Shown here: positions 24,899-33,275 of the stretch, one piece after another | Layout: the number at the start of each line of letters is the position of its first letter | How positions within the stretch are numbered: position 1 is the stretch's first letter | Assembly: GCA_017554335.1 (NCBI GenBank) | Contig: JAFZIO010000025.1 | Span: 1 to 40,561, forward strand | Reading direction: 5' to 3' | DNA length: 40,561 nucleotides | From: Bacteroidales bacterium | GTDB lineage: Bacteria > Bacteroidota > Bacteroidia > Bacteroidales > UBA932 | Notes under the pieces: generated by a model | Told to the model about the DNA's origin: nothing | Databases searched by the model: none | Seen by the model: the letters and a program-made list of their open reading frames with translations, nothing else | Program-made: the position numbers and the translations under genes

Positions 24899-25771
24899 AT
24901 GGAATTGCTTGCAATACATTGGAACGTCGATCCCGAGATTTTCACCATTGGAAATTTCGGAATCCGTTGGTATTCACTGCTTTTTGTTTCAGGGTTCATT
25001 ATCGGCTGGTATCTCTTCCGCTGGTTTTTCCGTCGTGAGCAGGTGCCCGAATGGCTGCTTGACCCGCTGCTTTATACCTTGCTGGCCGCCACTATTGTCG
25101 GCGCCCGCCTCGGTCACTGCATCTTCTATCAGCCGGATTATTATTTCGGCTCGTGGGAAGGATTCTGGGAAATCTTCATGCCGTGGAAGGGCGGTCTTGC
25201 CAGTCACGGCGGCGCCATAGCCCTGCTTCTGGGCATGTGGTGGTACTCGAACCATTACGGCAAGAAGCACGACTTCGATTTCCTCTGGCTTATGGACAGG
25301 CTGGTGATTACAGTGGCGTTCGCAGGCTGTCTTATCCGTATAGGAAATCTCTTTAATTCAGAGATTTACGGCAATGTTACGGACCTGCCCTGGGGCTTCA
25401 TTTTCGAGCGCCGCGGGGAGACCGAGCCCAAGCATCCTACCCAGCTTTATGAGGCTTTCAGCTACCTTGTTCTGGGCTTAATTCTGCTGTGGGTATATGC
25501 CAAGAAACTGGACAAGGTCTACAGGGGATTCTTCTTTGGCACATTCTTGATCGGCTGCTTCGGAATGAGGTTCCTCATCGAGTTCATCAAGGAACCGCAG
25601 GTGGCTTTCGAGCAGGGCATGACCCTGAACATGGGACAGCTTCTTTCCATTCCGTTTATCGTTGCCGGCGTGGCGCTGCTGGTTTATTCATTCATAGCCA
25701 AGAAGCCCGCCGCCGTGGTTCATCCGGAGCCGCCGAAAAAAGAGCCTACGCACTATGCGAAGGCTCTTTAA
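24899..25771 (+). CDS. lgt: Prolipoprotein diacylglyceryl transferase
   Basis: The start is ATG 24899 (290 residues), just after the promoter; 37 open codons upstream are not part of the family. Lgt transfers diacylglycerol from phosphatidylglycerol to the lipobox Cys of prolipoproteins in the inner membrane. Visible signatures are GIRWYSLLF near the N-terminus, ASHGGAIALLLG, the Lgt motif IRIGNLFNSEIYG (normally GRxGNFxNxExxG), and HPTQLYEAFSYL. About seven membrane helices are apparent. The enzyme would process the many lipoproteins of this window. The 3' end contains a hairpin (25739-25769) that can serve as terminator, best on the minus strand. Confidence 0.95.
   Translation: MELLAIHWNVDPEIFTIGNFGIRWYSLLFVSGFIIGWYLFRWFFRREQVPEWLLDPLLYTLLAATIVGARLGHCIFYQPDYYFGSWEGFWEIFMPWKGGLASHGGAIALLLGMWWYSNHYGKKHDFDFLWLMDRLVITVAFAGCLIRIGNLFNSEIYGNVTDLPWGFIFERRGETEPKHPTQLYEAFSYLVLGLILLWVYAKKLDKVYRGFFFGTFLIGCFGMRFLIEFIKEPQVAFEQGMTLNMGQLLSIPFIVAGVALLVYSFIAKKPAAVVHPEPPKKEPTHYAKAL
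25736..25769 (-). terminator. Bidirectional terminator hairpin inside the lgt 3' end
   Basis: AAAGAGCCT (25739-25747) pairs with AGGCTCTTT (25761-25769), nine base pairs. On the minus strand the hairpin is followed by TTTTT and would end the sigma operon. On the plus strand the tail is short (TTTAA) and overlaps the lgt stop. Confidence 0.7.
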
Positions 25772-25789
25772 GAGAAGCTGAACCAGTCG

Positions 25790-26296
25790 TTAGTTTTTGA
25801 AGTCTTTGCCGGGCTTGAAGTCCTTGCCGGGGGCGCCGGGTCCTTTGGGACCGCGGAGCTTGCCGATCTGCTCCCTGCGGAACTTCTCGTCACAAGTGAA
25901 GAACTTGGCGGTCTTTTCTGCACCGATAGCCTTCTTGTACTCCTTGGTGTAGGCGAAGTGCTTGTTCACGTTAGCCTGCTTTGCCTTGATGTAGGCGTCC
26001 AGGAGAGCGTCAACGTTGCCCTGTCCCTCTGCGAGAGCCTTCGAAAGCTCCACGTAGGCCTTCTTCTCGGCTGCCATGAGGTCGCGCTGCTCGGCTTCGG
26101 CCTTGTTGTAGATGGGCCAGAATGCCTGTGCGTCTTCGGCTGTGAGGCCGACCTCTGAAGTGATGAAAGCCACTCTCTCGGCCCTGAATTTTTCAAGGTC
26201 CTGGCGGCCGTGGCCGTGCTTTTGACCCTGCTGCGGCTGTGCGAGTGCCGCGACTGCGATGCTGACTGTCAGCAAAATGGAAACCAACTTTTTCAT
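25790..26296 (-). CDS. Spy/CpxP-like periplasmic protein
   Basis: The start is ATG 26296 (168 residues), where the signal peptide begins (MKKLVSILLTVSIAVAALAQ); 13 open codons upstream carry no signal. The mature protein is almost all helical and highly charged. It has a His-rich start (GQKHGHGRQ), then FITSEVGLTAEDAQAFWPIYNKAEAEQ, which recalls the LTxxQ-type repeats of Spy/CpxP and zinc-resistance sensors, and a Lys/Gly/Pro tail with repeated GKDFKP. It follows the sigma factor and anti-sigma candidate by 13 bases, a common Bacteroidales arrangement. It may be a chaperone or sensor for envelope stress; this is inference. Confidence 0.7.
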   Translation of the reverse strand: MKKLVSILLTVSIAVAALAQPQQGQKHGHGRQDLEKFRAERVAFITSEVGLTAEDAQAFWPIYNKAEAEQRDLMAAEKKAYVELSKALAEGQGNVDALLDAYIKAKQANVNKHFAYTKEYKKAIGAEKTAKFFTCDEKFRREQIGKLRGPKGPGAPGKDFKPGKDFKN

Positions 26297-26309
26297 AACC
26301 AAAACATTT

Positions 26310-26579
26310 TTAATAATTATATATTTCGTCCTCAAGCTGGGCCAGTGTCATGCCCGAATCTATGAGGTACTCAACTATTTCGTCGTCAGACGCAGGCTGC
26401 GAGGCCGTGGTCTTCATGAGTATGTAATTGCCGGCAAGCATTGCAAGCATGAAGCTTGCTGCGAGTGCAAGATAAGGAGTAAGGTTGATCCTGCTCTTGC
26501 GTGCGGGAATCTCGCTGAGCCTGTTCTGCAGGCCCTCGAAATATCCTTCCGGCGTTGAATATGGCATGTTCTTTTTCAT
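26310..26579 (-). CDS. Small single-helix membrane protein, candidate anti-sigma factor
   Basis: The 89-residue protein has a cytoplasmic N-terminus containing YSTPEGYFEGLQNRLSEIP, one membrane helix (PYLALAASFMLAMLAGNYIL, about 35-54) and an acidic C-terminal part ending DEIYNY. The PEGYFE motif and size are typical of the small proteins that follow ECF sigma genes in Bacteroidales. It lacks a recognisable ZAS zinc motif. The gene has its own AACC/CGTCTA promoter-like element (26590-26614), identical in layout to that of the sigma gene. The anti-sigma role is inferred from position and topology only. Confidence 0.65.
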   Translation of the reverse strand: MKKNMPYSTPEGYFEGLQNRLSEIPARKSRINLTPYLALAASFMLAMLAGNYILMKTTASQPASDDEIVEYLIDSGMTLAQLEDEIYNY

Positions 26580-26589
26580 TTCGCTTATT

Positions 26590-26614
26590 TAGACGCAATA
26601 GTTTGCAACAGGTT
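26590..26614 (-). promoter_or_regulatory. ECF-type promoter before the anti-sigma candidate
   Basis: On the minus strand AACCTG (26609-26614), a 13-base spacer and CGTCTA (26590-26595) are followed by AATAAGCGA and the ATG. The AACC overlaps the TAA stop of the sigma gene. The layout is identical to the element at 27130-27154. Confidence 0.65.
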
Positions 26615-27120
26615 TAATCGGTAGTGGTCAGAAAGTCCTTGATTTTCTCGTATGCAATATGGTAAGAGGTCTTAAGGGCTCCTATGCTGGTACCCGTAAT
26701 CTCGGATATCTGCTCGTAGCTCAGCTCCTCGTAGTATCGCATGGTGAAAACCAGGCGCTGCTTGTCGGGAAGAGCGGCAATGGCTTTGCGGAGGGCCCTG
26801 AGGGCCTTGTCACCGTCGAAGTAGGGACTGGGGTCGCTGATGCGCTCCGCCTCCGCGTCGATGCGCGTGAAACTCAGCGCCGCACGTACGCGCGCCTTGC
26901 GTAAAAAGGAGATGGACTCGTTTGTGGCGATGCGCCAGAGCCAGGTAAAGGGATCGGAATCGCCGCGGAAGCGGGGCAGTGCGTTCCATGCCTTGATGAA
27001 GATCTCCTGCATAAGGTCGTCCGCGTCCTCGTGGCTTCCCACTATGCCACGCACGTGCCAGTACAGCTGCTCGCTGTACTGCCGTACCAAATCATTGAAG
27101 AATCTTTCCTGCTCCTGCAT
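26614..27120 (-). CDS. ECF-subfamily RNA polymerase sigma factor
   Basis: I start at ATG 27120 (168 residues, MQEQERFFNDLVRQYSEQLY); the longer frame would begin with TTG inside the promoter-like element. Region 2 is clear (HEDADDLMQEIFIKAWNALP, then FRGDSDPFTWLWRIATNES), and region 4 has a helix-turn-helix (LPDKQRLVFTMRYYEELSYE, then QISEITGTSIGALKTSYHIA). Extracytoplasmic-function sigma factors direct polymerase to stress or surface genes and usually activate their own promoter. The CGTCTA element upstream of this gene and of the next supports autoregulation. The gene follows lepA. Confidence 0.93.
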   Translation of the reverse strand: MQEQERFFNDLVRQYSEQLYWHVRGIVGSHEDADDLMQEIFIKAWNALPRFRGDSDPFTWLWRIATNESISFLRKARVRAALSFTRIDAEAERISDPSPYFDGDKALRALRKAIAALPDKQRLVFTMRYYEELSYEQISEITGTSIGALKTSYHIAYEKIKDFLTTTD

Positions 27121-27129
27121 ACGACTCTT

Positions 27130-27154
27130 TAGACGCAAAAGCCGGACCAAGGTT
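27130..27154 (-). promoter_or_regulatory. ECF-type promoter before the sigma gene
   Basis: On the minus strand AACCTT (27149-27154), a 13-base spacer and CGTCTA (27130-27135) lie 9 bases before the ATG. AAC and CGTC are classic -35 and -10 hallmarks of ECF promoters. The -35 overlaps the lepA stop codon by one base. Confidence 0.65.
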
Positions 27155-28950
27155 TAACTATCCAATTTAAGAACAGCCATAAATGCCGACTGGGGCACCT
27201 GCACGGTACCTATCTGGCGCATGCGCTTCTTGCCTTCCTTCTGTTTTTCGAGCAACTTCCTCTTTCGGGTGACGTCGCCGCCGTAGCATTTGGCGGTAAC
27301 GTCCTTGCGCACCTGCTTAACGGTCTCGCGGGCGATTATCTTGGCGCCGATGGCGGCCTGGATGGGGATGTCGAACTGCTGGCGGGGGATGAGGTCCTTG
27401 AGCTTCTCGCACATCTTGCGGCCGAAGGTGTAGGCGTTGTCTTCGTGAATCAGCGTGGACAGCGCGTCCGCGGGCTCACCGTTCAATAAAATGTCCAGCT
27501 TCACCAGCTTGGCGGGGCGGTACCCGGTGATGTGGTAGTCGAAGGACGCGTAGCCCTTGGAAATTGTCTTCAGCTTGTCGTAGAAGTCGAACACAATTTC
27601 GCTCAGCGGCATGTCGTAGTTGAGCTCCACGCGCTCGGCGGTAATGTAGTGCTGGCTTACCAGCGTGCCGCGGCGGTCCAGGCAGAGCTTCATGATGGGC
27701 CCGAAGAATTCGCTCTTGGAGATTATCTGCGCGCGGATGTACGGCTCTTCGATATGGTCGATCAGCGTAGGCGCCGGCAGCCCGGAGGGGTTGTGCACGT
27801 CGAGCACCTCGCCCTGCATCGTATATACTTTATAGGAAACGTTCGGCACTGTGGTGATGACGTCCATGTCGAACTCGCGGAAGAGGCGCTCCTGCACGAT
27901 TTCCAGGTGCAGCAGGCCCAGGAAGCCGCAGCGGAAGCCGCTTCCCAGCGCCAGCGAGCTCTCCGGCTCGTACACGAAGGAGGCGTCGTTCAGCTGGAAC
28001 TTCTCCAGCACGGCCCGCAGCTCTTCGAACTTGTCCGCCTGTACGGGGTACATACCGGCGAACACCATGGGCTTCACTTCCTCGAAGCCGGCGATTGCCT
28101 TGTCGCAGGGGTTGGCGACGTGGGTGATGGTGTCGCCCACCTTCACCTCCACGGCGCTCTTGATGCCGGTGATTATGTATCCTACGTCGCCGCAGCCCAC
28201 TTCGGTGCCCGGGATGAGCTTCATTTTCAGCGAACCCACCTCCTCCACCTCGTACTCCATGCCGGTGGCGAAGAACTTCACCTTGTCGCCCTTGCGCACG
28301 CAGCCGTTGGCTACCTTGAAGTAGGCGATGACGCCGCGGAAGGAGTTGAAGACGGAGTCGAAAATGAGCGCCTGCAGGGGAGCGGACGGATCTCCCTGCG
28401 GGGCGGGAATCTTCTCCACGATGGCGTCCAGGATGGGCGGCACGCCTTCGCCGGTGCGGGCGGAGACCTTGAAGACGTCCTCCGGTGCGCAGCCCAGCAG
28501 GTCGCAGATTTCGTCGGTCACCAGCTCCGGCTGCGCGGACTCCATGTCTATCTTGTTCAGCACGGGGATTATTTCCAGACCGTGGTCTATGGCCATGTAG
28601 AGATTGGAAATGGTCTGCGCCTGAACGCCCTGGGATGCGTCCACCACCAGCAGCGCGCCCTCGCAGGAGGCGATAGAACGCGAGACCTCATAGCTGAAGT
28701 CCACGTGGCCCGGAGTGTCGATAAGGTTGAGGCGGTACTCCTCGCCCTTGTACATGTAGCGCATTTGTATAGCGTGGCTCTTGATGGTGATGCCCTTCTC
28801 CTTCTCCAGGTCCATGTCATCCAGCACCTGGTTTTCCATGTCGCGGGCAGACAGGGTGCTGGTAAGCTCCAGCAGGCGGTCGGCCAGCGTACTCTTGCCG
28901 TGGTCTATATGAGCTATGATGCAGAAATTGCGAATTCGGTCCATTTCCAT
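27154..28950 (-). CDS. lepA: Elongation factor 4 (LepA), ribosome back-translocase GTPase
   Basis: The 598-residue protein is of standard LepA length. GTPase motifs are [15 protein letters not shown] (G1), [15 protein letters not shown] (G3) and [10 protein letters not shown] (G4). Domains II and III follow, then the LepA-specific C-terminal domain with [13 protein letters not shown], and [20 protein letters not shown] near the end. EF4 acts on translating ribosomes and in 30S biogenesis. The start MEMDRIRNF at 28950 is used; Met3 is a possible alternative. The stop codon is part of the downstream sigma-gene promoter. Confidence 0.97.
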   Translation of the reverse strand: MEMDRIRNFCIIAHIDHGKSTLADRLLELTSTLSARDMENQVLDDMDLEKEKGITIKSHAIQMRYMYKGEEYRLNLIDTPGHVDFSYEVSRSIASCEGALLVVDASQGVQAQTISNLYMAIDHGLEIIPVLNKIDMESAQPELVTDEICDLLGCAPEDVFKVSARTGEGVPPILDAIVEKIPAPQGDPSAPLQALIFDSVFNSFRGVIAYFKVANGCVRKGDKVKFFATGMEYEVEEVGSLKMKLIPGTEVGCGDVGYIITGIKSAVEVKVGDTITHVANPCDKAIAGFEEVKPMVFAGMYPVQADKFEELRAVLEKFQLNDASFVYEPESSLALGSGFRCGFLGLLHLEIVQERLFREFDMDVITTVPNVSYKVYTMQGEVLDVHNPSGLPAPTLIDHIEEPYIRAQIISKSEFFGPIMKLCLDRRGTLVSQHYITAERVELNYDMPLSEIVFDFYDKLKTISKGYASFDYHITGYRPAKLVKLDILLNGEPADALSTLIHEDNAYTFGRKMCEKLKDLIPRQQFDIPIQAAIGAKIIARETVKQVRKDVTAKCYGGDVTRKRKLLEKQKEGKKRMRQIGTVQVPQSAFMAVLKLDS

Positions 28951-28958
28951 AACAGGTG

Positions 28959-28966
28959 CAAAGATA
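28959..28966 (-). promoter_or_regulatory. Candidate -7 box of lepA
   Basis: On the minus strand TATCTTTG lies 8 bases before the lepA start. There is no clear -33 element. It faces away from the transketolase box at 28979-28986. Confidence 0.5.
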
Positions 28967-28978
28967 AGTTATTTTTGT

Positions 28979-28986
28979 TATCTTTG
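28979..28986 (+). promoter_or_regulatory. Candidate -7 box of the transketolase operon
   Basis: TATCTTTG lies 29 bases before the first transketolase gene, with a second partial match TATTTTTG at 28970-28977. There is no clear -33 element. Confidence 0.5.
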
Positions 28987-29015
28987 TGAACTAAGACAAT
29001 AATCATTATTTCTAT

Positions 29016-29855
29016 ATGGCTAATCCTCAAGAACTGGGCAGAATTGCCTCTCAAGTCCGCAGGGACATTGTCCGAATGGTGACTACGGCCAAGTCCGGCC
29101 ACCCGGGCGGATCTTTGGGCATCACGGATGTGATGACCGCTCTGTATTTCAGCGAGATGAAGCACGACCCCGCTACCTGGACGCGCAGCGCCAAGGGGCA
29201 GGACGCCTTCATCATCTCCGCAGGCCACCTGGCCCCCGTTTACTATTCCGTGCTGGCGCGTGCGGGCTACTTCCCCGTAAGCGAGCTGGGCACCCTCCGC
29301 AAATTCGGCACCCGTCTCCAGGGGCACCCCTGCGTGACCGACGGCCTGCCCGGCGTCTTCCAGAGCTCCGGATCCCTCGGTCAGGGCCTCTCCTGCGCCG
29401 CCGGTATAGCCCTCGGCAAGAAGCTTGACGGCGACGGCACACGCGCCTTCTGCCTGCTGGGCGACGGCGAGAGCGAGGAAGGCCAGATCTGGGAGGCCGG
29501 CATGTGGGCGGCACACCATCAGCTGGACAACCTGGTGGCGTTCACCGACTGGAACGGCCAGCAGATCGACGGCCCCGTGGACAACGTGGGCGGCGTAGGC
29601 GACCTGCGCGACAAGTGGACCGCCTTCGGCTGGGAGGTCATTGAGGCCGACGGACATGACTTCGAGTCCATCCTGAAGGCGTTCGAGATTGCCCGAGCAG
29701 CCAACGGCAAGCCCAAGATGATACTCTTCCGCACCGAGATGGGACACGGCGTAGACTTCATGGCCGGCACCCACAAGTGGCACGGCAAGGCCCCCAGCGC
29801 GGAGCAGTGCGAAGAGGCAATGAAACAACTGGAAGAAACTTTAGGCGATTATTAG
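29016..29855 (+). CDS. Transketolase, N-terminal (ThDP pyrophosphate-binding) subunit
   Basis: The 279-residue protein carries the first half of transketolase: SGHPGGSLGITDVMTALYF, IISAGHLAPVYYSVLARAGY, GSLGQGLSCAAGIALGKKLD, and the ThDP motif GDGESEEGQIWEAGMWAAHH (normally GDG..N; here the second element is FTDWNGQQIDG). It must pair with the C-terminal subunit encoded one base downstream. The enzyme moves two-carbon ketol units between sugar phosphates in the pentose phosphate pathway. Both halves have complete ends, so this is a true split enzyme and not a frameshift. Confidence 0.95.
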   Translation: MANPQELGRIASQVRRDIVRMVTTAKSGHPGGSLGITDVMTALYFSEMKHDPATWTRSAKGQDAFIISAGHLAPVYYSVLARAGYFPVSELGTLRKFGTRLQGHPCVTDGLPGVFQSSGSLGQGLSCAAGIALGKKLDGDGTRAFCLLGDGESEEGQIWEAGMWAAHHQLDNLVAFTDWNGQQIDGPVDNVGGVGDLRDKWTAFGWEVIEADGHDFESILKAFEIARAANGKPKMILFRTEMGHGVDFMAGTHKWHGKAPSAEQCEEAMKQLEETLGDY

Positions 29856-29856
29856 T

Positions 29857-30810
29857 ATGAAGAAATATACAGACCAGGGTAAGGTAGATACCCGAAGCGG
29901 CTTCGGAGCAGGGCTCGTTGAGGCCGGACGCAAGGACGGGCGCGTTGTAGCCCTTACCGCAGACCTCAAGGGCTCCCTCAAGATGGACGCCTTCGCTGCG
30001 GAATTCCCCGAAAGATTCATCCAGTGCGGCATTGCCGAGGCCAACATGGTAGGCGTAGCGGCAGGTCTTGCCATCACCGGCAAGGTGCCTTTCATCGGCT
30101 CGTTCGCCGAGTTCGTGACCGGCCGCGTCTATGACCAGCTGCGTCAGGAAGTGGCTTACGGCCACACCAACGTGAAGATCGCCTCGTCCCACGCGGGCAT
30201 CACCCTCGGCGAGGACGGCGCGACCCACCAGACAATGGAGGATATTGCTCTGATGCGCGCCCTGCCCGGCATGGCGGTCGTGGTTCCTTGCGACTACAAC
30301 CAGACCAAGAACGCCACCGTTGCCGCCGCAGAGTGGAACGGTCCCGTTTACCTCCGCTTCGGCCGTCCTTCCGTGCCCAACTTCACCCCCGCCGACGAGC
30401 CTTTCGTCATCGGCAAGGTGTACAACCTGAACGAGGGTAAGGACGTCTCCATCATCACCTGCGGCCACCTGGTATGGGAGGCGCTGCTTGCCGCCGAGGC
30501 ACTTGAGGCCGAGGGCATAAGCGCCGAGGTACTGAACGTGGCAACCGTGAAGCCGCTGGATGCCGCCGCTGTCGTTGCATCCCTGAAGAAGACGGGCTGC
30601 GCCGTAGTGGCCGAGGAGCACAACTTGGCCGGCGGTCTCGGAGAGGCAGTGGCAGGCGTTGCCGCCAAGGAGCTGCCTACGCCTATCGAGTTTGTTAACG
30701 GCGAGGACAAGTTCGGCCAGTCGGGTACGCCCGCCGAGCTCATGAAGGCATGGGGCTTCGACGCCGCAGGCCTCGTTGCCGCCGCAAAACGTGCGATTGC
30801 AAGGAAATAA
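29857..30810 (+). CDS. Transketolase, C-terminal (pyrimidine-binding) subunit
   Basis: The 317-residue partner carries the pyrimidine-binding domain. Visible segments are DTRSGFGAGLVEAGRKDGRV, FPERFIQCGIAEANMVGVAA (catalytic Glu in GIAEAN), FIGSFAEFVTGRVYDQLRQE and SHAGITLGEDGATHQTMEDI. The C-terminal domain has VAEEHNLAGGLGEAVAG. It starts one base after the N-subunit stop, so synthesis is coupled. The 53-codon microprotein begins 6 bases after its stop, apparently in the same transcript. Confidence 0.95.
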   Translation: MKKYTDQGKVDTRSGFGAGLVEAGRKDGRVVALTADLKGSLKMDAFAAEFPERFIQCGIAEANMVGVAAGLAITGKVPFIGSFAEFVTGRVYDQLRQEVAYGHTNVKIASSHAGITLGEDGATHQTMEDIALMRALPGMAVVVPCDYNQTKNATVAAAEWNGPVYLRFGRPSVPNFTPADEPFVIGKVYNLNEGKDVSIITCGHLVWEALLAAEALEAEGISAEVLNVATVKPLDAAAVVASLKKTGCAVVAEEHNLAGGLGEAVAGVAAKELPTPIEFVNGEDKFGQSGTPAELMKAWGFDAAGLVAAAKRAIARK

Positions 30811-30816
30811 TTTGAC

Positions 30817-30978
30817 ATGAAAGAGAGCAGGAAGCATTACAGAAAGCCGGATCTGGAGTCAAGCGAGGTTTGGCTCCAGTCCCTTCTGGCAGACAGCAGC
30901 GACACTACGCCTATTTATCCGGGCGGTGACGGTGAACCCGGTTCGTTCGGGGATATTTATGATGGTGGTTCATTTTAA
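30817..30978 (+). CDS. Microprotein (53 aa), KPxL...PGSxxDxYD family, upstream of lipoprotein
   Basis: This 53-codon ORF runs from ATG 30817 to TAA 30978. The N-terminus MKESRKHYRKPDLESSEVWL and the C-terminus EPGSFGDIYDGGSF share the motifs Y-x-KP-x-L-x-x-x-E and PGS-(L/F)-x-D-x-YD with the ORF at 11956-12075. The middle has a Gly/Pro/Asp-rich segment. There is no signal peptide or membrane helix. The fimbrillin-like lipoprotein starts 11 bases later. The recurrence of peptide plus lipoprotein in one window argues that it is a real gene family. Function is unknown. Confidence 0.62.
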   Translation: MKESRKHYRKPDLESSEVWLQSLLADSSDTTPIYPGGDGEPGSFGDIYDGGSF

Positions 30979-30989
30979 TTAGCAAGCCG

Positions 30990-33266
30990 ATGAAACGTTT
31001 ATTCTTTTTATTCCCGATGACGTTGCTGGCTTGCATGGTTGCCTGCCAGACAGAAGTATCTTTAGATCCCGCAAAGGCTCCCGTAAAGACCATTACGGTG
31101 CAGGCCGGAGACCCCGGGACCCGTACGTCCGTAAAAGTTGACGGCGACAAGTTCAGCGTAAACTGGTCCGCCGGCGACATGATAGCGGTGGCGGAGATAA
31201 TCAATGCCAATTTCGGTCTCGACAAAGGCCCCGCCCCGTACCAGTATACCTATTCCGAGCCGCTGGACGCAGATGCCGCTTCCGCCAGCTTCACCGTTAA
31301 CCTGCAAGACAGGAGCTCCGCCGAGGAGAATCCTTCCGGGGATGTCTTCCGCTATGTGGGGGTGTATCCCGCGTCAAGCTTCTACTCGGTCAACTGGACC
31401 GGGAATGACCGTGCTGCATGGGAAGAGAATTGGGGGGATACGACCACGCCGGACCATGCTACTCTGCTCGTAGAGCTTCCTGCATATCAGAATCCGACGG
31501 CCGATTCCTTCGACCCTCTGGCAGACCTTCTCGTTTCCCAGGTAGTGACTTCAGCCACCCAGCCGGACAATCTTTCAATGCGTTTCGCCCGTGTGGGTAC
31601 CATTGTCAAGGTTACACTTACCGGTCTTACCCCTGGGATGAATGTAGAGTACGGCCAGTTTACATTCCCTATGAGCTGGACCGGCGCCTACGTGGTGGAG
31701 TACGACCCCGTTCTGCAGAGGACAGGCGTTTTCGGAAAATCATCAGGACAGATAGCTTTCATGCCCCAGGACGTTACGGTTAATGGTGACGGCGAGGCAG
31801 TTATCTGGCTTCGCACCTTGTCCGGAACACTCGACGACTGGTTCGGTTTCAAGGTCATCCTGACGCCGGGCACCAAGGGAGGCATGGACAAGCAGTTTGA
31901 GAAAAAGGTCAACCTGAAAGAACTCGGCAAGACACTGAGCTTCCCCGAAAGCGGAATGACAACCTTCAGCGTGGCCATGGAACCGTATTACGAGCTGGTC
32001 ATGGAAATGATCTCCTACGATGCCGGCGAAACATCCCTGACGATGAACATGCATTACGACCTGGCCGGCAAACCGCATACTACCGCAAGCTATGGACTGA
32101 TCAGGTTCGATCCTGAGACTCCCAGTCCATTACAGACCGTATCCATTGCCGATGCAGCGCCCGGTGATGTTATCTATCTGGAACCCGACGGCGACGGCAA
32201 CGTCACTTACACCGATACTGGTCTGACTCCTGAAACCTGGTACTGTTACCTCCCGTTCATTGTGGTGGACGGTAAAGAATACCATCCCGAGTATTCATAC
32301 CTTTCCATGCAGACCCTCAAGCACTACGACTATGCCGAGCCCGAGCTCGTGGATATGGGACTGCCCAGCGGTACCAAGTGGGCTTCCTTCAACCTGGGAA
32401 GCGTTGCTCCGACGGTCGAAGGCTATTATTACGCATGGGGCGAGGTGCGTCCGACGACGTCTTTCACCAGCAGCTACAGCAGCAAATATTGGTATCAGTA
32501 CAAATATAATTATCCAGGATACGCCAAGAAGTACTCCACGGTCGCAGGTGCCGCACAGGATAACCTTGTGGATCTGAAGACCGTCCTGGATCCAGAAGAT
32601 GATGCTGCCACCGTCTGCCTCGGCGGAGACTGGAGGACGCCTACGTCCGCCGATTTCGGAGAACTGTTCGGGAATTGCGACGTAAGTGTAGTGGACGGCA
32701 ATTATGTCTATACGAGCAAAATCAACGGAAACAGTATTACGTTCCCTGCCTGCGGCTATTACAAGGGCGCTTCCAAATCAGAAGACGACAAAACCCTCAT
32801 GATGACGGCATCCATGTACGTCGACGGCAAGAACTCGTACAACAGCGTCTGGTGTGCAGACGTTAAGTGGGGCCAGGCCGAGTATTCGGAGACTGAAGGA
32901 TCCACGCGCGGTTACTTGAAGTACAATGTGCGTCCCGTCAAGGGCGGAACACGTGCCGGATATGAGTGGACAGCCCACACATCCGCAACGGTTCTCGGCG
33001 GCGGCAAGGCGACCGTGCACTCGCAGTTCCTGGAGCCCGAAGACCTGTCCAATTACACAGATTATACTTACAGTGTTATGTTGGGTACCGATGTCAGGAA
33101 TTACTTCCCCTCGAAAGCGATTACGAGGGATGGCAACTATACCTATACTGATCTGACGCCGGGCACTACTTATTACTACTACGTAAGCTGGGAGTGCCGT
33201 CTGAAGACCAACACTTCCATTCATAAGTCCGGTGCCAGTGAAGTCCGCAGTTTCGTAGCACAATAA
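30990..33266 (+). CDS. Fimbrillin-like lipoprotein with FISUMP-type domain
   Basis: The 758-residue protein has a lipoprotein signal (MKRLFFLFPMTLLACMVAC; Cys19 is preferred, Cys15 possible). Residues about 30-335 form a fimbrillin-like beta region (TRTSVKVDGDKFSVNWSAGD at the start). About 340-445 looks like an Ig/Fn3-type module. About 450-650 is a FISUMP-type domain (LVDMGLPSGTKWASFNLGS, YYYAWGE, GGDWRTPTSADFGELF, and a final YNVRPVKGG). About 655-758 is another Fn3-like module (YTDLTPGTTYYYYVSW). The modules suggest a surface-exposed adhesin or glycan-binding protein. It is preceded by the microprotein and followed after 9 bases by a small membrane protein gene. Confidence 0.82.
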   Translation: MKRLFFLFPMTLLACMVACQTEVSLDPAKAPVKTITVQAGDPGTRTSVKVDGDKFSVNWSAGDMIAVAEIINANFGLDKGPAPYQYTYSEPLDADAASASFTVNLQDRSSAEENPSGDVFRYVGVYPASSFYSVNWTGNDRAAWEENWGDTTTPDHATLLVELPAYQNPTADSFDPLADLLVSQVVTSATQPDNLSMRFARVGTIVKVTLTGLTPGMNVEYGQFTFPMSWTGAYVVEYDPVLQRTGVFGKSSGQIAFMPQDVTVNGDGEAVIWLRTLSGTLDDWFGFKVILTPGTKGGMDKQFEKKVNLKELGKTLSFPESGMTTFSVAMEPYYELVMEMISYDAGETSLTMNMHYDLAGKPHTTASYGLIRFDPETPSPLQTVSIADAAPGDVIYLEPDGDGNVTYTDTGLTPETWYCYLPFIVVDGKEYHPEYSYLSMQTLKHYDYAEPELVDMGLPSGTKWASFNLGSVAPTVEGYYYAWGEVRPTTSFTSSYSSKYWYQYKYNYPGYAKKYSTVAGAAQDNLVDLKTVLDPEDDAATVCLGGDWRTPTSADFGELFGNCDVSVVDGNYVYTSKINGNSITFPACGYYKGASKSEDDKTLMMTASMYVDGKNSYNSVWCADVKWGQAEYSETEGSTRGYLKYNVRPVKGGTRAGYEWTAHTSATVLGGGKATVHSQFLEPEDLSNYTDYTYSVMLGTDVRNYFPSKAITRDGNYTYTDLTPGTTYYYYVSWECRLKTNTSIHKSGASEVRSFVAQ

Positions 33267-33275
33267 TGTAATCCG

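Noticed and set aside
29853-29859. Frameshift splitting one transketolase gene
   Set aside because: Each half has complete family ends, a proper stop and ATG, and a one-base gap; split transketolases are a known form.
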